Source of the DNA: Neurospora intermedia | Taxonomy: Eukaryota > Ascomycota > Sordariomycetes > Sordariales > Sordariaceae | Assembly (NCBI GenBank): GCA_037102815.1 | Contig: BTPP01000004.1 | Span: forward strand, 3,968,001-4,032,000 | DNA: 64,000 nucleotides | Reading direction: 5' to 3' | Part shown: one piece after another, positions 48,209-59,872 of the stretch | How the letters are laid out: each line of letters opens with the position of its first letter | Numbering within the stretch: the first letter of the stretch is position 1 | Position numbers and translations under genes: made by a program | The notes under the pieces: generated by a model | What the model was told of the DNA's origin: nothing | What the model saw: the letters and a program-made list of their open reading frames with translations, nothing else | The model's database searches: none

Positions 48209-50814
48209 GAGCGCACGGTGGGACGTATTGATGAAGGGAGGCTGACTTGTCAAGGTCCCGCAACTGGCAGCCTGCAAAGTCGAGCTCGAGTCGAAAAGCT
48301 GTCCGGAATCACGGTCGTTGTCAACGGAGAGATCGGCCGAGGCAGCGCAGGGTGAACTGGCGGCGGAATCGGCAGAGAGGTAATCGGTCGCAGAGCCAGA
48401 CAGTGTGTTAAACTGATTCTGAAGGTGCGGGGGTATGCCTGATGGTGGTAAAGAGTCGCCGCGGCTGTATGCCGGAGTGTTGCAGGCAGAGGCCGATGTG
48501 GAAGTCGACCGGTGGTGATCAAAAGGGTAGGCCGGGTCGAACTCTGCTTCTTGTTCGGTAGCGAGCACCACGTCTAGGGCAGCGTCGGTAGACCCTTCCT
48601 GTCCCTGCTCCCTTGTCGACTGGCGGGTAACCCTCCGTTTCTTTGAGGAAGACGTGGTGAAGGTGAGCTGCCTGTGCAGCTCGGAAGGCGCTGGGTCGGT
48701 GTGATGGAAGGTGGGAAGTGGGGGACGGCGCGCGGTGGAGGATGCCGGATGGAGATCGGGGAGATCGTGACAACCCAGTGAGACGAATCGGTAGAGTAGG
48801 TAGTCACGCACGGCACGGTAGAGCGACTCGGACGGAGCGCTGAGTGGTTGAGGCAGGTAAGACGGTCAGGTCGTGGACGAACTGACTGACTGACAAACGA
48901 CAGGAGCAAAGCCAGACAATAAAGCTGGGTCTGGGGAAAGCGAGTCGTTGCGTTGACGCTGGGTGGTGGCGTCCGTGATAGGTTAGCCGTGGTGCATCGG
49001 GCGGACTGGTTGGCCCGACAGTCTTTCAAGTTTTTTTTTTTTGTTTTTTTTTGGGGTGTCGTTTTTTTCTTCTTGAGTCTTGATTCCAGTGGACTCGACG
49101 CCTCGACGGGACTCGTTCGGGCGATCGATCAGCAAGGGCACGCTGGGGCCGGAAAAGGCGACGGAGGCCAAGTAGCGGGAATCGGGTGTTACAGCGTGGA
49201 GATTTGTTGCGTCACGTCAAACGGGAACCTGGTACCTTTTTTTTGGAGTGGTGGCCAGAAATGATACCGAATTAAAAAGAAACATCAACAACCGTGTCTG
49301 TTGTTTCTTTGAGGTTGCCCTGCAGTGAGGTTCTTGTCAACAACGAAGCCGGAGCAACAGGCTTGGGAAGCGGGTGATGGAAATTCTATCCAATGGAATC
49401 TTAGGCGTTGTCTACCCATGGGGTTTCTGTGATTTTTTTATTTTTTTTATTTTTTTTCCCCCTCCTACCGCAGCGGAAGTTGCAGCCAGCTTATCTAGGC
49501 TGTTCTATGACCCGAACGTGGTCCCGCTCTCAGTCTGGGCTGGTTCGTTGTTGCAACCTGCAAGCGCAAGCGCCTTTGCAAGTGAATACCTCTAGAGGTA
49601 CCTCTAGGATCGCGGTCGCGTCACGGCCCTGCTCTGCCCTGACCGTAAAACACCTGTAAAACAACCGCGATGGGATCTCTTGGGTCGCCTCCCGAACCCT
49701 GTGGAATGCGGGTTCCACGCAGGGTTGCCCGATGAAGCGCCCTGGGCAAGGGGAAGAGCACACCCCGCAATTCGAGCACGCAACTAAGTAGCGGTACACA
49801 GAGGTAGGCAGTCCAGGGGCGGGTAGTGGCGTCAGTATCGAATAGAACCCCCTACACCTTCCACTTGTCCTTCGTGGGGAGGGAGTGATGTATTCCAAGT
49901 TTTTCTGTGTGTTGTTTGGCTCCTTCACCAGCACACAGAAGGATTCAGAAAGAGATACGAGGGTTACGATCGGAATGAAGGCTAGTTGAAACAGGCGCGA
50001 ACGTTATCAGGGCAGTTGTGATCTTATAAGTTAACTTACCGCCGTGAGACACATGGCGAGTCAGCAGGTAGTAGGTGAAATCAACCGTGTATCACATCAA
50101 GCAGACAGCAACTTCCGTTCTCTTTCATCCTAAAGGTGTTACTCATGCTAGCCTTGTCCTGTGATCAAACGACGAACCTCTGTTACGATGATGGTTATAC
50201 TTTGACTATATACCTGTACAGAGGTGAAAGAATGAAACGTACATCATGTCAAGCACGCCTCTCCAGTCCTGCCTTTGGAAACTTCAGAATGAAATATTCT
50301 GAGAGCACGAATAGCATGATTCATTATTCTTCATCCCTATATCGCCCCTCGCCGTTGTTTCACCCTGGGGAACGGGCTTTCTTTCGATTACATTTCTTGT
50401 ATTGGCAAGTTCATAGTATCTGGATGTGCTTGCACCGTCATCATTTGTTTGAACACATTATGCTGGTTCATTACACCAAACACCACATCATCATAGCAAC
50501 AACCGGGTTAAGACTACTGTTATGAAGCTGTCTGTTCTAATGTAGTTACTGGAGAAAGGGGTATTTTCCTCGCAAGCGAATGCCTTTTCGGTTTATTTTC
50601 CGAAGGAGAGAACTCCATCTCATGCATGCAACTGCCCACGCTGTCTTAACATGGCAGACAAACGCATACTTTGGCACATCAATTTACCAACAAAAAAAGG
50701 TCTCCCATGACAGTCTTTCTTTTCTTTTTTTTTTTTCTTTTTTTTCTTTTAACAGAAATTCCGAAAGCACCATTTGATACGAAAATCGTTATACTGCACT
50801 GTTTGATGCTTTAC
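48209..50814. other. UBP12 leader and intergenic region to STE23
   Basis: The first ~600 nt (48,209-48,811) read as an open Ser/Thr/Pro/Ala-rich frame continuous with UBP12 but lacking ATG. Beyond lie purine/pyrimidine-rich tracts (T runs near 49,030-49,070 and 49,435-49,458), a perfect palindrome at 49587-49600, and the STE23 3' flank. No separate gene was supported. Confidence 0.5.
49587..49600. repeat. Perfect 14-bp palindrome TACCTCTAGAGGTA
   Basis: Self-complementary 14-mer followed immediately by another CCTCTAGG; same motif family as 11197-11222. Confidence 0.7.
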
Positions 50815-53800
50815 TTAGAGCTTGGAATCCAACTCCTCGTACTCGCTCAGGTCCTTCACCGGCCTAGCAGCAGCGCTGACTGGCAACCCAGCCTTGTAGC
50901 TGCGCACATCCTCAATGAGGGTAGGCTTCGTGCCGTTTGACGACGGCGGCGGCGCATCCTTGACCACCCCGCTGACCTTTTCAGCATGGAGCTTCCTCCA
51001 TGTCTCGGTGGCAGCATCCATATTGCTCTCGGTAACACTGAGGCTGCCAAGATACTCCTTAAGACCAGCAATCTCCTTCTCCTCGTCGTGATCAGCCGCG
51101 CTCAGTCTCGCTTGGAGGTCGGTGGCGGTTTTGGCCGAGGTAGTAGCATCAAGTTCCAGTGTCTTGACGAGTTCGGTAATCTGGGCAGTCGTCACGTCGC
51201 TCTTGGCCTGAGCCTCCAAGTAGATAGCGAGCTTGGCCCTACTAGGCGACGAGGGGTGGATGTAATACTTGAAGAACTCGATCAGTTCCTCCTTAGTAAG
51301 AGGTTTGACGTGAGCAGCATCGCGTTGGGCTAATGGAAAAGGTCAGTACTTATAGACTCAAGGTAGTAAGGGCATTCTCAAATGTCGAGTACTTACAGAT
51401 CTCAAAATCATAGTACTCGCTATGGATCTGACTCCATTGCTTGTTGGTTTCCTGGTCCAAAAATTTGGGCTTCTCAAGGCGCTTCACGATCAAGCTGCGC
51501 TTGTGAGCCTCAAATTGCCTAGGGTCCATCTCTTCGATCCACTTCGCCATCCTTTCCAAGAACAGCTCAATCCTGTTCTCCAAATAAGGGGCTGTCTTCT
51601 CACTCTGGATGAGGAATCGAAATCCGTAGCTTGTGGAAGTGGCACGCACTCCAGAGAACACCACGTAGCCTAGTTGCTCCTTGGTCCTGAGCTGATCGAA
51701 GCATGGCTCTTGGAGAATCTGGGCCAAAAGCAGTGTCTTGGCACGGATAAGAGAGTCGTTCTTGTCACCGACATAGAGGAAGTATTCGATGCAGTTGTTC
51801 ACGTTGGCGGGGTCTTTGAGCGTCTTCTTCCAGACGTAGTTGGACCCGGGTGGGAGCACCAAGGATCGCAGGATCGGCCACTGAGAACGCGGCAACACCC
51901 TCGGCTTGAGAGTAGACTCGACCATATCCGTTAACTTCAGAGCGTCCTCCTTGTAGAGATTTCCATGGATGTAAACCTCCATGTGCAGCTGAGCAAGAAG
52001 GGCTTTCCGGAACTGGCGGACGTGATCCGAGGTAATGTGTGGTAGCTCAGCCGCGAGCTCCTCGATTGTGTGGTCATGCTCTGCAGTGAGCCATTCCGTG
52101 AAGCCGCCAACCTGATACCACGGGACCTGAAGCTCCCAGTTACGGTAAGCTCTGGTCAGACGTTCTTTGATGATATCAAATCTGTCGTCTCGGACCTCGA
52201 GATCCCGCATCGTGGTCAGAACGCGTTCCAGGAGGAGTGGAAGCTTGTCATTGTACCCAGATACCTCAACGAACAACCCACGGCTGTCGAGTGATACGAG
52301 GTAGGACAAGCCAGCAAGGTCGGCATCGTACGAAAACTCTTCCAAGGCATCCTTGACGTGGTCGGTGAAGAGCCTCGCCTTGACAACGCTCTCAGCAGAC
52401 GCGTGGATCAAAGGGCTCTTCATGCTGACGATCAAATTCGCTTTGGGCACCCAAAACGTGTCGTCCTTCTTATACCAAGTGCGTACTAGGTCATCGTTGC
52501 GCACAATCCGCGGCGCCAGAGCTGGCTCCTTAACCTCCTTCCTTTCCACTTCCAGCTTTGTAGGAATGAACTGGTTTTTGTGCGGGAGATGAAGCTCAGG
52601 GATCCGTTCTTGATCGGAGATGGTGGCGGCCTTTTTGATTTCCTCCATAAGTTCGCTAGGAATCTTGGATACGGAATACTCAGTCCCGTACCACTTTTCC
52701 TTGTGCTCCCATTTCCCAGGCACCTCCCGCGAGACGATGGACATACGGAAATTGTCAGGCCGCAAGCAATCAAGGCCCTTGCGGATGAGGTCGGCATCAT
52801 ACTTGCGCAACTTGCTAGTTCCGCTCAAGAGCCATTCTCTGGGCAGTGGCCGTTGCATGACTCCGGCTGTCTTGCTTGCGAAGCTGGAAGCCTGAGTCTT
52901 CTGCTTGAACTTAAAATCAATGTCTCCCATAATCTTTTGCTCGTTGTGGATCCATTCCTGGGGTCCCGTTTGTTTGAGCAAGGCGATGTATTGGAACACC
53001 ACTTTGACAACTTCTTCGTAGTTTTTAAGCCCCTTTGCATGTTGGTCAGCAATTTAAAGTATAATCAGGAGATAAGGAGGACATACTTCTTGTGTCAACT
53101 TGATCTGAATATCAAACATGCCAGGAGAGCCAGGGCAAACAGTCCACGCACCAGCGCTAAGACCATTAGCCCAACCTTTTGACTTGATATGAGCCATGAT
53201 GCTGCCCGGGCCCTCATGGCCAAGTAAGTGGCTGAGGTAACGACTTGGAAGCTCTTCGAACAAGAGATGCTCATCTAAGAAGGGGAAGGTAATGTTGAGT
53301 TCTCGTGAATCCATTACGGGTTTGGCAAAGGTCACGACTCCGAGTTGCTCCGGGGTAAGAGGAGCTTCATCTGTCCACTCATTGGGTGGCAGATCTTTGT
53401 TCTCTACGTCTGAGAACAACTCGGCAACCCAGCCTTCAAGAACGTCGAGTGACTCTCTTCCGAGCACGCACAGCTTCATGCGGTTGGCCGAGTAATGCTT
53501 CTGATAAAACTCAATGAACTTTTCACGAACATTGACGCCCTTGGACTCAGGCAACACCTTGAGCGTTTCCAGGTTTCCAGTAGAGAAATGGCAGTACGGA
53601 TGCTTGGGGTTCGAGATGGACTTGTCTAATTGGTGAAGTCGCCACGTATCGTTCTGTAGGTTCTTTTTGTTTTCGGAGTCCACAGCCCGAAGCTCCCTGT
53701 CAAGGGTGTTGGCTAGAAAGAGCGGCGCAACGAAGAACTGAGCAAAACGATCCAGAGCACCGTAAAGGGGGGAGGGATTGGTGGCCGAAAGCTCCTCGTC

Positions 53801-54827
53801 ATTGCTGGGTTTGGCAGACACCTCGAAGTAATAGTTGGTGTGAGTTGCTGCAGTGAAGGCATTAGAGCTACCAGAATTTGTCGACAAATACTGACTGTAG
53901 TCATTCTCGACCGGATACTTCTTGGTACCCATGAACAGGAGCTAGAATCATGATCACCAGGGTCAGTAAAAAAAAAATCACCAAAAATTTCCCTTTACGT
54001 GTGAACAAGGCGCGGAAACTCACATGCTCGACAGCATGGGCCATGCCGGGCATGTCATCTTCATCACTGAAGCTTCCGACATTCACGTCCAAGGCAGCAC
54101 TGGCCTTGTCCGTCGTGGGATCATGCACCAAGAGAGCCTCAAGCTTGTTGGGGAGACGGATGACCCGGTAGCTGCGATCATCAAGAGAGGGTTTCTCCAA
54201 CTGATCGGTGACCCGCTCAACAGCGGGTGAGCCCTTGCTGGGCGTATCTTGAGGTGAGGTGGACATGACCGAGTAATGACGCCGGTCCAAGGAGTGAAGA
54301 ATCGATGATCCGGAAAGGCGTTGGGTGTTGTAAAGTGGAGGAGAAGACAGATGTTCAAGCTGGGTGTGAAATACAGCGGGACCAGCAAGTACTGACAGGA
54401 AGCGGCTGACGACAGGGAGGCGATAGTAGGGCGGCGTAGAAGAGAGGGGCGGCGTTGGCGTTGGTGGCGGTAGGTCAAGGGCCGTGGAGGCGGCTGTCCC
54501 AGGGGTCCTTAGCTCTAGGGTCCTGCTACTCCGGGGGCGGGTCCAGAATGGTGTCAGCGTCTGTGCGACGGGTGTGGACACAGCACCAGAGCTAGGCAAG
54601 GTTACCGGCAATTTGGGTGCCAGCAAATCCGGGCTGGCGGTGACACTTCCGGTAGGACGGCACTCTGGTCTTTGAAGTCTGTTTCGGCTGTGCGCCGACG
54701 CGGGGAGACGTGTGAGGTTGCGGTGGCACTGGTTGAGGGAATACGGGATGTTACCAGGTCCGTGTCGTGGCTGCCGGTTTCGCGGATTCAGAAGAGCCGG
54801 AGGAGTGAGGAGACGAGACGTAGACAT
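50815..54827 (-). CDS. STE23: Insulysin-type zinc peptidase Ste23 (IDE family, M16)
   Basis: Cytosolic M16A peptidase; yeast Ste23 helps process a-factor. Exons are 54024-54827, 53087-53941, 51397-53032 and 50815-51329; 1269 aa. The inverted zinc motif HxxEH is His264, Glu267 and His268 (MAHAVEH, at the end of exon 1), continuing LLFMGTKKYP in exon 2. The third ligand Glu358 lies in VDSENKKN. The inactive C-terminal half includes PWYQVGGFTEWL and RTKEQLGYVVFSG, as in IDE. The conserved domain begins near ERVTDQLEKPSLDDRSYRVIRLPNKLEALLVHDP. Met188 (54266) lies just before it and would give 1082 aa, close to typical fungal Ste23. The first 187 residues are Arg/Ser/Pro-rich with few acidic residues. 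The protein ends in SKL, a canonical peroxisomal PTS1. Confidence 0.93.
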
Positions 54828-57675
54828 CCAAGTGGAAGTGATTGCCGACTCTTTATACCTGATTCTGCCGTGAAGAGTCTCTCGTTGCGGTCAACTCGCT
54901 GGTTGACTGGGTCGTGGGTCGAATCAGAGAAGGTGAACGCTGTTCAAACGCGCATCTGCTTTTTCCGTGAGGATCTTATCCGTAGGTAGTCTGCGGGAAC
55001 CTCGATGGCCTTACGGTACGCTAGAGAGGTTGGGGTGATGACGAACAAGCCAGCGCCCAGTGGGGAAGGAACGGAACAGACGGTACCTCTACGGTACGTC
55101 ACAGCGCCTGGGGAAATGATTCACGACCTAGATGTACAATTGTGAAGCACCTGACGGGAACCGAAAGCCCACGATGACCTCTCCTGGTGTTCGTATGTAT
55201 CACAGCTACCAGTCCAAGAAGAAAGGCCGCCTAGAGTGTAAAGTAAGACGACGTATTGATCATGGTTCTCTTGAGGGAATGTTTTGGAAGAGGGGCAGCT
55301 TCACGACATAACTTCCCGAGCTACGGGTACCTCTACGTAGCCCTCCCTGGCTCACTGGGTGCCACTTGATCACGTTGACCATTGAGGTTTCACCCTATAG
55401 CTTCAAGTTTTCCGCATGCGGTAAGGAGCTGTAGCATTTCAGCGACACGTTTACATGGTAGTACTCCGGTCCAAGGCTTGAGCAACGGCAATTGCAGAGC
55501 TGTGATCAATGTACAGTTATCCAGGCTGCAGATTCAGCTTACGGATGGTCCGATCGTCCTCAGCTGAGAGATCATATCTGGGTAACAGGATACCTTGCTG
55601 AACAGAGCAGAGGGCCTTAACATCCACTGATAACGATCTCTTGGGTACCTATCCTCGAGAGAACAGCCAGAGTGAGAGTTGGTCAGTAGATAGAGAGTGA
55701 AGATACCCTTTCTGGTTGGCATGCTTGTTTGTCACAGGTACCTTGGCTCCTTGGGACCCACGAACCCCGCCAGCCCACCGTCCGGTCAACTCGTTGGGAG
55801 TTTGACATTGACTTGAGGAGTGTCTATCAGATAACAAGAGCGCAAAGTCCTGAATGGATCGAATTTACATTATGGGATGAAAAGTATGTTCGAATTTCCA
55901 ATAGTCCTGGATACTGGTTGACACCTCATTAAGACATATGCAACGCACCCTATTATCGATCCTGTAAAAGCCATCAAGGGCAACCACAGGACGCACAATG
56001 AAGTGGTCCCTCCTCTTGCACTACCTTATCACTTTCAACTCACACGTCACTCTCGAAGTTTCGTAATATGTGACAGGAGAGCCGCACATCTCGAGAAATA
56101 GATGCAGAGTGAGATCCGAACATACACTTTTTCACACACGTCAACTGCCGGAGTGACGATTCCGCGCAATTTTTTCACTACGGGAATGTGTAGCAGCTTT
56201 GTCATCAATGGGCATTGTTGTCGTTGTCCTTTGATTCTTACGTGTAATCTTTTTCTCATTGTAAATCTCGCTATGGTCTGACTGGCTGTTTGTGTCGCCC
56301 AGTTGGATCTGTTCCGTTTGGACACTGACTCTCCTACATTAACTTGATTATTCATAGTCCTCGAAAAGAGAAATGATTGCTCTGCCAAGCGAAAAAAAAA
56401 AAAAACACGCTGTTGACAACCTGTCTTACATGCCTGTGGTATCATCAAACATGGTCAGTTTGTATATAGTAAGTGGACGAGAGCAATTGAGATGTTACTC
56501 AGAAGGTTGCCATAGTCCTACTCTTACCTTTTCCAGCTCTCTTTACATTTTATATGCCTTGCCAAACCACAAACAAATCGCAAACTGCCAAAGTCACACA
56601 CGCATTGTGCGGAATATAGCACAAGCGCGTAACAGCGGTAGAACTAACACAGAAACGCCGAATACTAGGTTATAAGTCTAGTTTAGTTATCGTATATGTC
56701 ATCGCATTTCACCAGTCTATGACACGGCCACCTGGATAACAGAAGCCATGTGACAAAGACTGAGCAATTCCACTACCCTGTGGGCTGTGCTTCCGCTCAG
56801 GTGCAAGACTATGTTATAGCGGCAGAGACCATATGAGGTGATGTAGGACTACTAGACTGCCTTGAGCTGCGTGGTTGCTCCCGAGACCTTCAGCCGCCAT
56901 GATCAGTTTGTCCGCGATGAAGAACCACACGGGACAGATGTCACCCGTCAAAAGCCAGTATTGCGGTTGCTTGTGATTTTGGGTATTGATGTTCCTTGCG
57001 GTTCGGCGGTAAAAGCAATCTAGTCTGCATGCAACCTGTCCTTCCCCAGCCCTAGCAGAAGATGACGCCCATGTTTGTTATAAACAAGTCATCATCTATT
57101 GAAAGTCTTGGCTGGATATGAGCCTCAACAGTGACCGGCCTAGAAGGCGACGGCGGGTAAGTGTACCTCGGCGCCGCGGGGATCGGGTTCGAGAGAACAG
57201 TTCCAAACCCCGTAAGCTGCCTAACAGCATGCAAACTCATCACGCTTTCCACCCCCTCTAACCGCCCATCAGTAAACGGGCCATATGCCTATATCTCTGA
57301 GTATTTACGATGCGATCCATCACATCGAAGGCTTTAAAATGTCTAAAGAGACCAAAGACCGCATGTTGCGCGATGCCATACCAGATGTACACTCTAGTCC
57401 TTGCACCACCACAACAAGCGGCGGTTAGCAACGGAGGACATCGAGAAACCCCGTTTGCAGCACGAGGTAAAGAAAACTTTAGCTCTACACTGGCGTGGAC
57501 GACATGGACACATATATCCCTGTCCTCCGTAGGCACCATGGCACTCATAGATGCTTGAGCCTCTCCCCGGCAGGGAAAACAATGACCTATGATCGTGAAG
57601 CTTATAAGCACTGCGGCCAATTTTAGAACAGCGGAACGCACGATCGGGACTAAAATGGATGCCGAGTCATCAACA
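54828..57675. other. Intergenic between STE23 and MPP6
   Basis: This 2.85-kb stretch includes the STE23 promoter and, at the far end, the MPP6 3' flank. TACCTCTA/GGTACC words recur at about 55,082-55,098 and 55,325-55,340. Short ORFs show no domain. No RNA gene was recognised. Confidence 0.55.
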
Positions 57676-58644
57676 CTACTTCCGCGACTTGCGGGGGCAG
57701 TCAGCAGCTCGATGACCGTTCTGTCCACATGTGTGGCAGGCGCCGGTGAAAGCCTGCCGGTGAACGCCTTGTGGCTGGACACCCGATCCAGATATCGTGG
57801 CAGGACGGTTGGGATTCACCTCCCTCTTCCGTCGGCCAAGCGCAAACTGTGCTGCCTTCTTGCGCTCCTCGCTTCTCTTATCAGAAAACGAGGATCCCGG
57901 TCTTGCCCGCTTCTGTCCCCTGGGGTTGACACCCTTTTGTTGGCCCCGGTCTGCCTGCTTGTTGGAGTCGGAAGATGCTTCACCCTCAGAGCGGTCGTCA
58001 TCGGAGTCTGAGCCTGAGCTATCACTATTACTATCACTCTCGTCGTCGTCATCGCTGTCGCCGTCTTCGTTCTTCTTCGTCTCCCCCTACATAGTCACGT
58101 TAGCGCGTGGTACCAAAGAATGCTGCTCTATAAACAAACATGCCTTTTTCTTCATGTTGAATTGGCGGAAGCGGGCGGTGGTGGGAACAGCGGCAGGAGC
58201 GTCATCGTCACCACTCGTATTGCCTGAGTAATCAATCTGTGCAAATCCAACTTGAACAACATTCAGCACTGGGCGAGCCCCGGCCTTCGGGGCCAGGGAA
58301 GCACCAGGTAAGACCCAATGGGAGTCACCAAGTTCTGCAGCACGCTTTTCAATGGCAGCTTGTCGCTTCTTCTCTTCTTCTTCCAGCGCGGCCTGGATGG
58401 CCTTTTGGTCAAACAATGCCTGGTCGGCCTCCGGATTGGGTGTGCTCGTTTTCGATGTATGGGAATGCTTCCGGCGCTTTGAGGGACCCTCCTCCTCTGT
58501 CTTCGGGGTGCTGGGCTTCTCGGTTGGTGACGCAGTAGCAGCAGTAGCAGCAGCTCTCTGCATGAACTTCATCGTCATCAAGCGAGAAGACATAGTCTTT
58601 TGCGTCTGTGGCGCCGCCATGGTTGGCAGGTTCGTGGGAGCCAT
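57676..58644 (-). CDS. MPP6: Mpp6-family nuclear exosome cofactor with zinc knuckle
   Basis: Mpp6 links the nuclear exosome to Mtr4 for RNA surveillance and rRNA processing. Exons are 58144-58644 and 57676-58086; 303 aa. The family motif MSSRLMTMKFMQRA starts at Met18, and DSHWVLP matches the second Mpp6 motif. The centre is basic and helical (ALEEEEKKRQAAIEKRAAEL). Exon 2 starts with an acidic Ser/Asp run, then QKRARPGSSFSDKRSEERKK and NPNRPATISGSG, the conserved fungal Mpp6 tail. It ends in a CCHC zinc knuckle, CHTCGQNGHRAADC (residues 284-297). The 57-nt intron begins GCATGT and ends GCTAAC...TAG; using the nearby GT instead leads to a stop, so the GC donor is needed. Met1 or Met18 could be the start. 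Divergent from NDUFS6. Confidence 0.85.
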
Positions 58645-59187
58645 CGTGAGTACGTTGAACAGGCGCGCGGTAGCGTTGACGACTGGAAGATGTTATCGTC
58701 AATGGTCTCGTAATTTGACACAATAGTTTGAGCCACTCTTGGATCGGCGCCCGGTAATGCGAGGAGGAGTTGGCGCAGCGATAAAGATTTAGCGCGTGGT
58801 CGTTGTGATGATGTCGCACGTCGCAAGAAGAATCGTTGACATTTGACAAGAGACAAAAATTCCAATTCAAAGTCGTCAAGGTGGGACTACTCCCTACTAG
58901 TTCTACACTACAGCCCAGGGACCTCTGGCTATGGCCATTTGAGCCCCACTTTGAATGCCAGCTCGAGTCGGAGTCTGTGCACGAGCCAAAGGATCCAACC
59001 TTAGCTTTGAGCCGCACCACCCCCATCCCGACAATCCATCTCAGCTGCCGACAACAGCATTGACCCACTGGGGAAGGGAAGCTCAACTTCATCATACGTA
59101 CCTGGTCCAGCTCTCGGCCGGTGCCCGCAGCGACTGACTCGAGACACTCCCGTCTCCATCCACAACCTCCTCCACCGAACATCCACC
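58645..59187. promoter_or_regulatory. Shared divergent promoter, MPP6 / NDUFS6
   Basis: This 543-nt interval lies between the two start codons. A CCAAT word at 58862-58866 could be a Hap-complex site, fitting a respiratory gene, but one CCAAT is weak evidence. No TATA box was noticed. Confidence 0.4.
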
Positions 59188-59872
59188 ATGTACCCTTCAA
59201 GATTGCGGGTAGCCCAACAGCTGTCGCGCCAATGCGCGCGCTCGTTCACCACTTCTGGCCATCAATTGTATTCGTCATCGACCGTTCCGGCGCCTGAGAA
59301 GAGTGAACAGAAGACTGTCGAAGTTACGCCGACAGGACCGGCCGCCGTCGTGAAGCAGGCTCCCAACCGCGCGGAGGTCTGGTCCCGGAGTCAGAAGCCC
59401 CGCTCCGAGGCTATGACCGGCCCCCGTTTCGAGCAGACTAACTTTGATCTCCAGGTGAGCTACGGCCTGCGACCAGGAACGAATCTCTGCGCAATCGCAA
59501 TTCGCACCCAATATTCCGGACAAGACAGGATACAAACAACGCTTGAATCTTTTGCTAACTCCAGTTCCAAATTACAGCCTCAACCATGGGCCGCCATAGA
59601 GCTTATCCACAAGCAGCCTGTCAAGTGGGTGCATGAGCGTATCGTGGCATGCGATGGCGGTGGTGGCCCTGCTGGTCACCCCAAGATTTACATCAACACC
59701 GACAAGCCTGAGATTGCCACTTGCAACTACTGTGGACTTCCTTTCGTAAGTTGACAACAGGCTGTGGTTGTCTGGGTACGAACTCGCAACTAATGTTGTG
59801 ATATTGCAGGCAAATGAACACAACCGCAAACACCTCGAGTCCCTCCCCCAGACCTCCTACCCCCTTCAATAA
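59188..59872 (+). CDS. NDUFS6: Mitochondrial complex I zinc subunit (NDUFS6 type)
   Basis: An accessory subunit of NADH:ubiquinone oxidoreductase at the N-module/Q-module interface. Exons are 59188-59454, 59578-59745 and 59810-59872, giving 165 aa. The N-terminus ([24 protein letters not shown]) is a clear mitochondrial presequence. [30 protein letters not shown] joins [19 protein letters not shown] across intron 1. The zinc site is Cys114, His123, Cys138 and Cys141 ([23 protein letters not shown]). Exon 3 adds only [20 protein letters not shown], the expected tail. Intron 1 is 123 nt, a multiple of three with no in-frame stop, so retention would insert 41 residues. Splicing is supported by its GCTAAC branch point and family alignment. 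Confidence 0.93.

Noticed and set aside
48574-49029. 151-codon frame overlapping the UBP12 leader
   Set aside because: Different frame from UBP12, Pro/Ser-rich by composition, no splice partner found that gives a known protein.
57170-57210. GGGTTCGAGA resembling a tRNA B box
   Set aside because: No A box at the right spacing and no cloverleaf folding.
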